Source: Saccharopolyspora phatthalungensis | GTDB taxonomy: Bacteria > Actinomycetota > Actinomycetes > Mycobacteriales > Pseudonocardiaceae | Length of the DNA stretch: 64,000 bases | Reading direction: 5' to 3' | NCBI RefSeq assembly: GCF_014203395.1 | Contig: NZ_JACHIW010000001.1 | Span: 1,178,001 to 1,242,000 of the forward strand | Part shown: positions 1 through 9,118 of the stretch, piece by piece | Layout: the number at the start of each line of letters is the position of its first letter | Numbering within the stretch: the stretch's first letter is position 1 | The notes under the pieces: model-generated | Database searches by the model: none | Told to the model about the DNA's origin: nothing | What the model saw: the letters and a program-made list of their open reading frames with translations, nothing else | Made by a program: the position numbers and the translations under genes

Positions 1-3000
1 CTCGACGAGGCGAGGCGGGCGGAATCGTGGTCGCACAGGCTGGCGCGGGTGGAGGCGCGGCGGGCTCATAACGACGGTGAGCCCATCACCGCTGAGGCGT
101 TGGGGGCAATGTTCGGGCTGGACAGCGAATGGGGTGCGGCGCGGCTTGCCGAGATCGAGGCTGACCTGGAGTCGGAAGCGCGGGGGGCGGCGCGGGAGAT
201 GGCGCGGGAGGCTGATGAGGAAGGTGATCCCTGCTCCGCTGAGGACTTGGGGGAGAGGTTCGGTCGAGACAGCGATTGGGGCGCGGCGCGCCTTGCCGAG
301 ATGCGGGAGGAAGCGGAGCGGGATCGGGCGGAGGCGCGGGCGTTAGCACGGCGGGCGGCTGAGGCCGGCGAGCCCTTCGACTCTTGGGAGTTGGGGGCGA
401 TGTTCGGGCGGCACGGCGAATGGGGCGAGGAGCAGCTCAACGAGGTGGCATTGGAGCGGGACCAGGAGGAGCGGTGGGCGGGGCGGCAGGCTGATGAGAC
501 CGGCCAGCCCGTCACCGCTGGGGAATCGCGGGCGGTGTTCGGGCGGGGCGCCGCGCGGATCGCCGAGACCGAAGATGAGGACGATCGGGCGGTGGCGCGG
601 GCGTTAGCACGGCGGGCGGATGAGTCCGGCGAGCCATTCCCCCCTCGGGAGTTGGGGGCGATGTTCGGGCGAGACAGCGAATGGGCAGCGGCGCGGATCG
701 CCGAGTTCGAGGATGAGCGGGAGCGGGAAGCGCGGACGCAGGCGCGGCAGGCCATGGACGAACTTGAGCCTTACACCCCTCGGACGTTGGGGGCACGATT
801 CCAGCAGAGCAGCGAATGGGGCGCGGCTCGGCTTGCCGAAATGAGGGAGGAGTTCGTCCGGGAACTAGAGGCCCGGGCGGCGGCACGGCGGGCCCGTGAC
901 GCCGGCGAACCCTACGCCGCTGAGGTATTGGGGGCGAGGTTCGGCCAGGACAGCGAATGGGGCGCCCAGCGGCTTGACGAGATCAGACAGTCACCCGGTG
1001 AGCTGTTGAGTCAGTGGTGGGCCGCGCGCGAGGATGGTGCGTCTGCCCAGCGGAGATTGCCTGATGATGAGGATGTGCACCGGCTGGCTGACGCGGTAGA
1101 ACTGCGGTACCGCGACGGCGTGGGCGGACCAGGCACACGCAGTGCGGAGCGGTTGCGGGGCAGGCTTGTCCACGTCCTTGAGCTGACCCAGGAACTAGGC
1201 GGGCAACCCACCGTCTCCGATGTGCGGAATATCCGGCTGGTAGCCGACTGGATCCGCGACACCGGCCGGATGCCCGGACCCACAGTCACCGCCAACGACG
1301 TCCACAACGCCGTCCAGGAATTGACCGAAACCCCCACCAACACCCGCCCACACGAACTGCGCTACCTGGCCGAAGTCCTACGACAAGCGGAACAGGGAGG
1401 GGAACGGCAAGGCCCGCACCGGGCGACCGCATCCGAACTACGCGCGCAATGGCAGCACGGAGCCACCCGGGCAATAACACTGCGGATGGGCACTCACACC
1501 GACAACACCGTGGCCTACCCCGCCAGCGCGGGCTCATCACGATGGTGGCAAGACTTCCACGGCGGCCGAGTCAACCTCGACCAGCTCCGGCAGGAAATGG
1601 GAATCACCCCAGACCGCCAACCGGTCATCATCGTGGTCGAAGCCCGACGACGCACGGCCGGTGCGGAAAAATCATTCCTGATCAGCGACGAGATCCGCGG
1701 GACGACCGCACACCTGGACACCCCACGCGAGCTGGGTCGGCGTGTGGCCGGAACCGCGCAATACCAGCAGATCGCCACCAGCAACCCGGACGGCCCGGTC
1801 GTCCTGGTGGTCACAGGCGGCAACGCGGCACTCGGCCCACACCTCAGCCGCGACGAACTCACCCACGAATTCGGCGAAGGACTCAACACGGGCGGAGACA
1901 ACAACCGACAGGTCCTGCTCGCCGAAGGCTATGTCTCACACAATCCCGCCGGACTCGGATTGGTCGCCGCCGGGCCACCGGCCGCCGACCGGCAACACGC
2001 CCGGCTGGTACTGCCCTCAGGCGTGCAGCCCAGCGTACTGGCGCTGCGGCCAGCGGGTGCCGCGCGCGAGAACACGATCGCCTACCCGATTGACGCCGGG
2101 ACCAGGGATGCGGTCCAACGACTGGACGCCCCAGGTGGAAGGGCACCGGGGGCTTTTGATGCTGATGCGCCGACGTTCGTGCTGGCACACGTCACACCGC
2201 AAGGCGGATTCATCGTCGCCGACCGCGACACGTGGCAAACACAGCAGCTGAGCCCGCACGAGTTCGCCCACCGCGTAATCGAGGACGCCCGCTCTTACGG
2301 AATCACCCACCCCGACGATCGCCGCGCACTCATCCTCAATCTCTACGACAGAGGACGCGGGTACGCACTGCCGGAACCGGCCCAGCAGGAGCTGGCCGCG
2401 AGCTTCCGCGAAGCCGGACATCGTGGGCCGGTTTCCGTGATGACATTGGACACTGAGACGGGAAGTGTCTCCCCCGCTCCCATGGTCCCGTGGTCGCCCC
2501 GAGTGCGGCTGGCCATACCGACGGGTTCACGCGTGATCGACGCGATCGCGTACCCACGCAACAGCGATGAGGAAGCCTCCTGGAGACACTGGGCGGAGTC
2601 GGGTCCTGACCTGGACCGGCTGCTGGCAGGAGTACGTGACGAATCACCGATCCTCGTGCTGACGCGCCCGGGGCCCGATGGAACCTTCACCTACACCGAC
2701 CCCGGAGGCCGGTACACCAGGAACCTCCAGGCTGGAGAATTCGGTCGATTCCTGGCCGGTGTATTGGGCGAGACAGCGAGCCTCAGCAGGACCGTCGTCG
2801 TGTTCGCGGCGCAGTCGGAAAACGCCGGTGGCCTGGGCGAGCAGACACGCCGAGAGCTCGCGAGCGGAATACGCCGGCATGGCCACGCCGGGCCGGTGTA
2901 TGTCGCTGCCGCCGTGGAAAGCGAGGACGGCGGCAACCTCCGGTTCGAGATTCGCGACATCGCGCTGGCCGGTGGACGTCCGCGCGAGGCCGAATTGTCG

Positions 3001-5898
3001 GTGCGGGAACTGGCCCCCGATCCGTGGCATCGTTTGCTGGCGGCCGGGGCAACCTCGGCGGATGTGGACTGGTGGAGCCAGTGGTCATCGGATGGCTTCC
3101 GGGTGACCGGTGCGCGGCGGTTCGGGATGCGTTCGGCGACGACTGTGCTCGCGCGGTTGTGGGGCGATGAGTTCGTCACACCGTCGGGCACCGTGTCGGC
3201 CTTCGAATTCGGTCGCCAGCTTGCGCACAGCACGCCGTACCAGACCTCAATCACCGCTTTACCAAGCGCACCAGTCCTGTTGGCGACCGTGGGAGCCGAG
3301 ACCGGGCTCAGCGAAAACACCGCGCATGACTTCGCCCGAGGCGTGCACAGCAACGACCCGAATCGCACGATCCTGGTCACCGACCGGGACTTCCGGTTGC
3401 GACACGAAAACGGCGTGCCCGTTCTCCCCCTCAACACAGATCCCCCGAGGTTCGTGCCGGCGCAGGACTGGTTACCGGCGGCTGGGCTGAGCCTCCCCGA
3501 CGACGACGGTTTCGAAGCGCTGCTGTATCTGTCCCGCCCAGAACCGAGGCCACCGCTTGTCGTGGACACGAACTGGCTTCGTTCGGAGGTCGGCCACCGT
3601 AGGCCAGTGGTCTTAGTTGCGCGGTCGGTGCGCGGGCGTTTCCACCTGGTTGATCCATCGAATGGCGAGACGAGGGTTCTCGGGCCGTCGGACTTCGGCA
3701 TGAGCGTGGCCAGGGGCGCGGAATTCCGGCAGGCGATCAGCGACGATCAGGCCCGCCCGGTCGTCGTGATGTTCGACCAGTGGCCGTCCGGTTTGACCGA
3801 GCGGGACGCGCGGGCGCTGGCCGAGGGGTTACGCAGCGACGGCATCCAGCGGCCCGTTTTCCTGTCAATGGGCCAACTCGACGAGCATGAGACCGGGCGA
3901 CGGCCCTATGCCCTGGTCGAGGCGCCGTCCGCGCAATCTGCACTGCGCACCCATCCCGCCAGTGCTATCGAGGCGCGGCGGCCGCAGCTCATCTCCTGCC
4001 TGGGCAGTCGCGACGTCGATGACCTTGACCAGATTCGTTCCTTCGGGATCTCCCGGCTGTTGTCGCGACTGGAGTATCGCGGTCCCCAGGAGCCGATCGT
4101 CATCCTCGCGAGCACGGGTATCGATGGTTTCCTCGCCCCTGGCGGGCAAGCGAAAATACCCGCCGCACGGTTGGGCGCTATGGTGGCGCGAAACCCGGAT
4201 TATCTTGCGGCGACCCGGGGGGACTGGCGGCGACCGGTCGTGATCCTCCCCGTAGGGGCGTACAACCCGAGCGCGACGGCGAATCTCAACCTCGCTGAAC
4301 ACCTGCTGGGCAACCCCGACGCTGACCGGCCCGTCTACGTCTCGGGAGAACGGGTTCCCGGGGACACGTTGACCAGGAATCCGGACGAGCGCGTTGTGTG
4401 GGACGGCCTGAGACTGCTAACGCCCCGCCGAATGCAGCCGCCCCCTCCGCACCGCGAATCTCGCTCCTACTCCTTGCGTCTCGGAGTCGGCCAGGAATCG
4501 GCCTTCAACGCCGTGGCTTTTCCCGTGGGCAACGAAACCAGCGAGCGCTGGGAAACATTTTGCTCATTGGACTACGACTGGCACGGGCCGATGCTGCGGC
4601 GGGCGGTGGGTGAGTTCGATCCGGACCCGCTGTTCGTCCTCGTGAAAGTGTCGGACGGAAAAGTCGTAGTAGCACGCCCCGAAGACGACGACCCCGAGTC
4701 CGAGCCCGAGTCCGAACCTGAGTCACCGGACCCCGTTGAGCTGGGCATGCTCATCCAGCGTTCCCCGCATTTCCAGAATGCGGGTGATCAATCAGAAGAG
4801 ACTCCCGATCCTGGACAGCTCGGCCGAACGGTAGTAATCGTGGCGGACTCCGAGGACGGCGTGCCACTTCCGGACTGGTACGCCCGAGCGCTCGCCGAAG
4901 GCCTACGCCGAGTCGGTGGGCCCCCACGACCCGTGTACGTCTACGACAGTTTCCACCAGGAGGCTCCCGACACCGATACGGTGCTGGACCGCTTGCGGGA
5001 TGTGACGCCAGAGTTGCATTGGCGGACGGCCGGGGAGGACCGCGACGCAGAGGTGCCTCGGCAGCTCCTACCGCCCTATGAGCGGGATTTGCCACCGAGT
5101 TACGACAACGCCGGAGAAGTCGCGTCCGCGATCACGTCGGTCGACAGGCAACTCCGCGCAGCCCTGTCCGGCACCGCCCGCCCAACCCAGCCCGCCGAGG
5201 TCACCGAAGCCGAGATCGCCACCGTGCACCAGCGGTGGACCGAACAGTTCCAAGAAGCCGAGGGGGCACTGACCACACTCTCGGCCAACTGGGTGGCAGA
5301 CCTGCAAGCACGAGCCAGGACAATCCTCGGAAGTCTGTGGCAACGCCCCGGACAAGGCGACACACCGTCGACAATGGCCATGCAGGCCCTGTGGGACCGA
5401 ATGGCCCAGCGGATCGCCTACCGACTCGCCGGCGACGGCCGGTCGGAAGCCGACGCGTGGGCCGATGCCGCAGCGATGGCGGCAACTATTCCGTCCCTGC
5501 CGGTGGTGCGGCATGCCGAGCAAGCACACCCCGAGCCGGCGGGCAACGAGGACGCAGCATCCACTAGCCCGGTGAGCCTGTCGGTGCAGGGGGCGAGAGA
5601 GCGTGCCGAGTACGCCGGCTGGACCCGGTCGGCGCAACATGCCGCCGCTGCCCCACACGGCGCTCGGCCGCTGCTAGTGCTCGGGCACGACGAGACGGTC
5701 ATTTCCGGCGACGCTGTTGTCGCAGTGCGCGATACCGGCGCGGATGTGTTGGCAAGGGTCGACGTCGGCCTGGGACCGAAGTGGATGCTGTACCGAACGG
5801 ACGGAAGCCGCCCCCGACTGGTCGATCCACCCGCCGACCTGACCCGTCCACCCACACCCGGAACCGTCCCTAGCCCCGACAGCCCGTCTGGACCGTAG
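1..5898 (+). CDS. Giant repeat protein, 5' end outside window (lonely-Cys-type actinobacterial protein)
   Basis: The frame is open from base 1, so the true start lies to the left; a GTG at 49 is only the first possible internal start. About the first 330 residues are seven tandem units of about 45 residues, each with a core like LGxxFGxDSEWGAARLAE between charged Ala/Arg/Glu-rich helices; unit 4 is shortened. The rest holds about seven diverged modules of 150-200 residues. Each begins with an AYP-type motif (NTVAYP, NTIAYP, DAIAYP, NAVAFP), followed by hydrophobic beta strands such as PVVLVVT and a LARGL-like helix. A Ser-Glu-Pro run lies near base 4700. No signal peptide or catalytic motif is visible in this part. 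Very large actinobacterial proteins annotated 'lonely Cys domain' have similar units; that assignment is from memory. Function unknown. It faces a type VII toxin module, which may or may not be related. Confidence 0.8.
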   Translation, partial: LDEARRAESWSHRLARVEARRAHNDGEPITAEALGAMFGLDSEWGAARLAEIEADLESEARGAAREMAREADEEGDPCSAEDLGERFGRDSDWGAARLAEMREEAERDRAEARALARRAAEAGEPFDSWELGAMFGRHGEWGEEQLNEVALERDQEERWAGRQADETGQPVTAGESRAVFGRGAARIAETEDEDDRAVARALARRADESGEPFPPRELGAMFGRDSEWAAARIAEFEDEREREARTQARQAMDELEPYTPRTLGARFQQSSEWGAARLAEMREEFVRELEARAAARRARDAGEPYAAEVLGARFGQDSEWGAQRLDEIRQSPGELLSQWWAAREDGASAQRRLPDDEDVHRLADAVELRYRDGVGGPGTRSAERLRGRLVHVLELTQELGGQPTVSDVRNIRLVADWIRDTGRMPGPTVTANDVHNAVQELTETPTNTRPHELRYLAEVLRQAEQGGERQGPHRATASELRAQWQHGATRAITLRMGTHTDNTVAYPASAGSSRWWQDFHGGRVNLDQLRQEMGITPDRQPVIIVVEARRRTAGAEKSFLISDEIRGTTAHLDTPRELGRRVAGTAQYQQIATSNPDGPVVLVVTGGNAALGPHLSRDELTHEFGEGLNTGGDNNRQVLLAEGYVSHNPAGLGLVAAGPPAADRQHARLVLPSGVQPSVLALRPAGAARENTIAYPIDAGTRDAVQRLDAPGGRAPGAFDADAPTFVLAHVTPQGGFIVADRDTWQTQQLSPHEFAHRVIEDARSYGITHPDDRRALILNLYDRGRGYALPEPAQQELAASFREAGHRGPVSVMTLDTETGSVSPAPMVPWSPRVRLAIPTGSRVIDAIAYPRNSDEEASWRHWAESGPDLDRLLAGVRDESPILVLTRPGPDGTFTYTDPGGRYTRNLQAGEFGRFLAGVLGETASLSRTVVVFAAQSENAGGLGEQTRRELASGIRRHGHAGPVYVAAAVESEDGGNLRFEIRDIALAGGRPREAELSVRELAPDPWHRLLAAGATSADVDWWSQWSSDGFRVTGARRFGMRSATTVLARLWGDEFVTPSGTVSAFEFGRQLAHSTPYQTSITALPSAPVLLATVGAETGLSENTAHDFARGVHSNDPNRTILVTDRDFRLRHENGVPVLPLNTDPPRFVPAQDWLPAAGLSLPDDDGFEALLYLSRPEPRPPLVVDTNWLRSEVGHRRPVVLVARSVRGRFHLVDPSNGETRVLGPSDFGMSVARGAEFRQAISDDQARPVVVMFDQWPSGLTERDARALAEGLRSDGIQRPVFLSMGQLDEHETGRRPYALVEAPSAQSALRTHPASAIEARRPQLISCLGSRDVDDLDQIRSFGISRLLSRLEYRGPQEPIVILASTGIDGFLAPGGQAKIPAARLGAMVARNPDYLAATRGDWRRPVVILPVGAYNPSATANLNLAEHLLGNPDADRPVYVSGERVPGDTLTRNPDERVVWDGLRLLTPRRMQPPPPHRESRSYSLRLGVGQESAFNAVAFPVGNETSERWETFCSLDYDWHGPMLRRAVGEFDPDPLFVLVKVSDGKVVVARPEDDDPESEPESEPESPDPVELGMLIQRSPHFQNAGDQSEETPDPGQLGRTVVIVADSEDGVPLPDWYARALAEGLRRVGGPPRPVYVYDSFHQEAPDTDTVLDRLRDVTPELHWRTAGEDRDAEVPRQLLPPYERDLPPSYDNAGEVASAITSVDRQLRAALSGTARPTQPAEVTEAEIATVHQRWTEQFQEAEGALTTLSANWVADLQARARTILGSLWQRPGQGDTPSTMAMQALWDRMAQRIAYRLAGDGRSEADAWADAAAMAATIPSLPVVRHAEQAHPEPAGNEDAASTSPVSLSVQGARERAEYAGWTRSAQHAAAAPHGARPLLVLGHDETVISGDAVVAVRDTGADVLARVDVGLGPKWMLYRTDGSRPRLVDPPADLTRPPTPGTVPSPDSPSGP

Positions 5899-5976
5899 TG
5901 CAAGCGCTGTGCAGTCATCTCGCGTGCGGGCCAATGGCCACGCTCATCGTCGGATGGCCGTAGTGACTCGGGATGC

Positions 5977-6351
5977 TCAGGCTTCGGTGGCGTTCCAGAT
6001 GGCGAGTTCTTCGCCGGGCATGCAGACCACCTTCATTCCCCGGGGGCCTGCTACTGTCCAGGCTTCGTAGCTGGGGCTGGGTTGTACTCGTAGCTCGTTG
6101 CCATTGGCGAACGTCACGCCGAGAGTGCCGTCGTTCTCCACGGAAGCGTGGCTGATGGATTGCTCGGCAAGGGATTTCAATGGTTCGGAGTCCGCATTGG
6201 ACGGTTCCGGAGAGAAGCTCAGCGTGCCGTGGGGGGTTTGGAGGATGTACTCGTTTTCGATGCGTAGCTCGCACCCGCCGTTGGTCTCGAAGGACACGGT
6301 GTAGTCAAAGGTCTGCGTGGTGACCAGCTGGCCCTGCAGCCCGAGATCCAT
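5977..6351 (-). CDS. DUF6188-like small protein
   Basis: This protein of about 124 residues starts MDLGLQGQ and ends with a VAGPRGMKVVCMPGEELAIW segment, a pattern I associate with the actinobacterial DUF6188 family of unknown function. It is predicted soluble and beta-rich, with no signal or membrane segment. The frame stays open upstream to an ATG at 6435, but that extension is basic and unlike the family, so I chose the ATG at 6351, which has a GGAAGG about 11 bases upstream. It converges with the giant repeat gene and follows the toxin/immunity genes on the same strand. Single-domain proteins in this position are often immunity proteins, but that is inference. Confidence 0.65.
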   Translation of the reverse strand: MDLGLQGQLVTTQTFDYTVSFETNGGCELRIENEYILQTPHGTLSFSPEPSNADSEPLKSLAEQSISHASVENDGTLGVTFANGNELRVQPSPSYEAWTVAGPRGMKVVCMPGEELAIWNATEA

Positions 6352-6680
6352 TTCCTTACCAGCCTTCCGGTACCGAGTAGAAGCCGTCAGGGCGAAGCGG
6401 AATGTGTGTTTCCGAGTTCGGCCCTGGTTTTCCATTCAATCCAACTGGTTGTCCGTGCGCGATCGGTCCTTCGGTCGGGCAGACGGTGCAAATGCGTCCT
6501 CGTTCCACTGTCAGCGCCCTATATAGCGAATGGACATCCGTGCGTCCCAACACTTTCCCGTGCGTCGGATGAGGCACCAGGCAAAATGCCTATCCGTTGG
6601 GTCTACGTCCTGAGACGGGTGCGATCGGGTGCGGATCGACCTGCAGGCCCGCGTGGCGGGGCAAGCTGCGACGGCACGGG
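6352..6680. other. Gap without a supported gene
   Basis: Between the DUF6188-like gene and the putative immunity gene I see only the unlikely 5' extension of the former and probable promoter sequence. No conserved coding frame, repeat or RNA gene was recognised. Confidence 0.5.
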
Positions 6681-7049
6681 TCAGTCTTCGTCGATGAACT
6701 CATCGGGGTCTAGGGTTTCGGCGTACTCGTTGCCTTTAGCGGTGTTTTGCAGCCAGGCGACATGCATCCATTCCTGGATGCGCCTATTCGCCGCGTACGA
6801 GCGGATGTATTGGACAGACTCCCGGATAGGCTGGCGCCACGGAACAAATCCCTCGTCACCAATTGCACCGATTTCCATCAACCCAGCATTCACTAGAATC
6901 TCGATTTCTTTGAGCGCAATCGCAAGCGCCGCCTCATCGGTACTCGCTTTCTTCTGCGCCCTGACAAACGAACACAGCTCCCCTAGGTAGACCCAGTCGT
7001 CCAAGCCCGTGTAGACGGCTTCCTTAGCGATATCACTCAGTTCCATCAT
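6681..7049 (-). CDS. Putative immunity protein for the adjacent toxin
   Basis: An acidic protein of 122 residues (MMELSDIAKEAVYTGL at the N-terminus, DPDEFIDED at the C-terminus), helical and without signal or membrane segments. Its tandem ATGs overlap the TGA stop of the toxin gene and follow GGGGGA directly, so translation is probably coupled. I do not recognise a named family. Small size, acidity and coupling immediately downstream of a C-terminal toxin domain are typical of cognate immunity proteins of polymorphic toxins, so the role is inferred from position. An ATG further upstream in the same frame (7094) lies inside the toxin gene and is unlikely. Confidence 0.7.
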   Translation of the reverse strand: MMELSDIAKEAVYTGLDDWVYLGELCSFVRAQKKASTDEAALAIALKEIEILVNAGLMEIGAIGDEGFVPWRQPIRESVQYIRSYAANRRIQEWMHVAWLQNTAKGNEYAETLDPDEFIDED

Positions 7050-8389
7050 TCCCCCGCGATATGAATCTTCACGCCACGACTTTCTCCCGGCCACCAGATG
7101 TCGATAGTACGACCACCACTCAAGCTTCCATCTCGAAGGCCGATCGTTGTGCCATCAGGGAGCTCCGTCTTGATACCCTTGTAGCCTGGTTCAGGCGGTA
7201 GGGGTTTACCGCCAACGGTCATTTGGTCGAATACGGATTGCAGTTCGGCGTCAGAGCCGACGGTACGGACCTTCTTGTTCTTTCCGCGTGGGAGTTGATT
7301 GTAGATGTCTCGGACCCGCTGTGTGTCCATCGGGGGCGCGCCCACCTGGTCACCGACCTGGGTGGCTTCGTGTTCGGTCACGTTGGGATCAGGCGTGTTG
7401 TTGATGGCCATTGCGAGGGTGGCACTTGCTTCCACGGCGGCGACGGTGGTCACGGCGCCCCCGATCGCGATCACGAAGTCGCTGGCGACGGCGGCCATCC
7501 GCGCCCCGGCCGCGTCGACGACTGCGGCACCAACGCCGCCTTCGACCGCCCCGCCTCCGACGGGTGTGGCCAGCAGAGAGACGACGATCGCGACGCCGGT
7601 GACGGCCGCCAGTTCGGCGCTGGTTTCTTCGACGATGTCGCCGATGGTGTTGCGGGTGCGCTCTATGGCCGAGGCATACTCCGCGCAGTTGTTGGCCACC
7701 GTGTCGCACGCGGCGGGCAACGCTTCCAGCAACGCGGCCTCACCGACGGCGACGTGCCGCCAGAACGCCTCCAGGGCGTCGAGGTCTTCGGCGACGTTGT
7801 TGCCCACCAATGACCGCAGTTTAGCGTGTAAGTCGTCGGCGATGGCGCTGATGCCGTCGCGTGCTGCGGCGAAGGCCCCTGCGATGTCGTGCATCCGAGC
7901 AACATCGCCGTTGGGGTAGTAGGGATTCACCCACCCCGAGATCGTGGCCAGCAGGTTGCTGTCTCCGTCACCCAAGATCGGTGGCGGCTCCGCTGCGGCA
8001 GGACATTTGTCCGGCCACAACGGTGGAAACCCTCCCCCGAGGTCCACTCCTGCGGCATCGGCGTCTGCTCGCCAATGGTTTTGCGCGGACTGGGCAATGC
8101 CGCGGGCGATGCCGCCGAGCAACTCATGCAGCCGTACGAACCCGCCGAAGATGGTACGGACGGCGAGTGCATAGGAGCCGGCGAACTTCTGCGCCGGTTC
8201 GTCATCTCCCGCCGCGCCACTGAGATCACGCAGACCGTTGCCCAGCGCCTCGTAGGTACGCATGATCTGGTTCTGTCCGGCTAAGAAGTCCTGGGCGACC
8301 CGGTAGTAGTCGTCCGGGCGGATATCAACCGGGGTCGCCGGGCCGGGTTCGGGTGGCGGCGCCAAGGGCCGCGGAGCTGGAGACGACAC
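7046..8389 (-). CDS. Type VII secretion polymorphic toxin with C-terminal nuclease-like domain
   Basis: A protein of 447 residues with a GTG start five bases after the WXG100 gene. Residues about 20-110 form a helical hairpin region, and a second hairpin with WRHVAVGEA lies near 210; this is the layout of WXG/LXG-type effector N-termini. A hydrophobic Ala/Val/Gly-rich segment covers about 255-320. The last 85 residues look like a separate toxin domain with LPDGTTIGLRDGS, SGGRTIDIWWPG and a final VKIHI. This 'LPDGT, R, S-x-SGG-x-T-(I/V)-D, KIH' pattern resembles RNase-type polymorphic toxin tips (BECR-like folds). The exact family is not certain and nuclease activity is inferred. The product would be exported by an ESX/type VII machine encoded elsewhere. 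Confidence 0.75.
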   Translation of the reverse strand: MSSPAPRPLAPPPEPGPATPVDIRPDDYYRVAQDFLAGQNQIMRTYEALGNGLRDLSGAAGDDEPAQKFAGSYALAVRTIFGGFVRLHELLGGIARGIAQSAQNHWRADADAAGVDLGGGFPPLWPDKCPAAAEPPPILGDGDSNLLATISGWVNPYYPNGDVARMHDIAGAFAAARDGISAIADDLHAKLRSLVGNNVAEDLDALEAFWRHVAVGEAALLEALPAACDTVANNCAEYASAIERTRNTIGDIVEETSAELAAVTGVAIVVSLLATPVGGGAVEGGVGAAVVDAAGARMAAVASDFVIAIGGAVTTVAAVEASATLAMAINNTPDPNVTEHEATQVGDQVGAPPMDTQRVRDIYNQLPRGKNKKVRTVGSDAELQSVFDQMTVGGKPLPPEPGYKGIKTELPDGTTIGLRDGSLSGGRTIDIWWPGESRGVKIHIAGE

Positions 8390-8394
8390 TGGCC

Positions 8395-8742
8395 TCAGAC
8401 CTCCCAGATCGACGAGTTCGACCGCACCGCCGCCACTTGGTTACCGTGCGTCGTCACCACAAGTTGGTGCATCTCGCGCACGTTCTCCCGCATCCCCGCC
8501 ACGGCCTGATCCCACTCCGCTTGCGTGGCCTGATACGCATCGGCGGCGGTGCCACTCCAGGTGCCGAGTAATCGCGCCACGACGCCTTCGAGTTCCGTCA
8601 GCTGGAGGTCGATCTCGTCGACGTCCCGCCGTAGCGCCTCTTCGCGAGCCGCCAGAGCGTGAAAGTCCACCGCGATCTGATCCACCCGGTTGCTCCCCAG
8701 TCCGTCGTCAGCAGGCCACGTTGACCGACCGCCGAATTTCAC
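8395..8742 (-). CDS. WXG100 (ESAT-6-like) protein
   Basis: A protein of 115 residues with the signature GTWSGTAADAY in the centre of two long helices (about 20-55 and 68-105), the four-helix-bundle hairpin of WXG100 type VII secretion substrates and chaperones. A WSG variant replaces the WxG turn as in many actinobacterial members. It is the first gene of the minus-strand set WXG100, toxin, immunity, and probably pairs with the toxin N-terminus for export. The Y-x-x-x-(D/E) type export signal is not evident at the C-terminus, so it may rely on the partner for targeting. Confidence 0.85.
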   Translation of the reverse strand: MKFGGRSTWPADDGLGSNRVDQIAVDFHALAAREEALRRDVDEIDLQLTELEGVVARLLGTWSGTAADAYQATQAEWDQAVAGMRENVREMHQLVVTTHGNQVAAVRSNSSIWEV

Positions 8743-9118
8743 ATACTCCAGCGGGTCTCACAACCGATTCAGCGGAGATCACGACCGAGATCGCTCAATA
8801 GCATCAACGTCGACCGCTGCCTGGCATTCGCACGCCAGCTAGCGGAACTACTCGCCGATCCCGATGAAAGTGACGACTACGCATTCCTGCCCAACCGACA
8901 CAGCACTGACGAAAGTCCGCTGCGGCGTGGCAGCCGATTGCGCCGTGCCGTGGACTCCGCAGGTAGCCAGGACTTTCATCTCGACCTCACCACGCGAAGC
9001 AACACTCCTCTAGCGCTGTGCCGCAGTTGTCTGCACAACCACCTGCAGACTCGACTAGCGATAGTGAGTTGCTCTGTCCTTGACAACGAGAGTTCGCGGC
9101 CCGGCGCCGAACGCCCGA
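8743..9118. other. Intergenic region, possible decayed coding
   Basis: No complete gene. On the + strand about 8800-9000 there is an open stretch with protein-like composition (CLAFARQLAELLADPDESDD) but no convincing start, and it does not end as a recognisable protein. It could be a remnant of an older gene. The promoter of the WXG100 operon must also lie here. Confidence 0.35.

Noticed and set aside
49-990. Regular 135-base repeats that might suggest a CRISPR or tandem DNA array.
   Set aside because: The period is in codons, the repeats diverge at synonymous and conservative sites, and the frame is continuous; this is a protein repeat. No CRISPR array was found anywhere.
5905-5960. Possible terminator hairpin (GGCC-AAT-GGCC) between convergent genes.
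   Set aside because: Only four clean pairs with a bulged extension; too weak to annotate.
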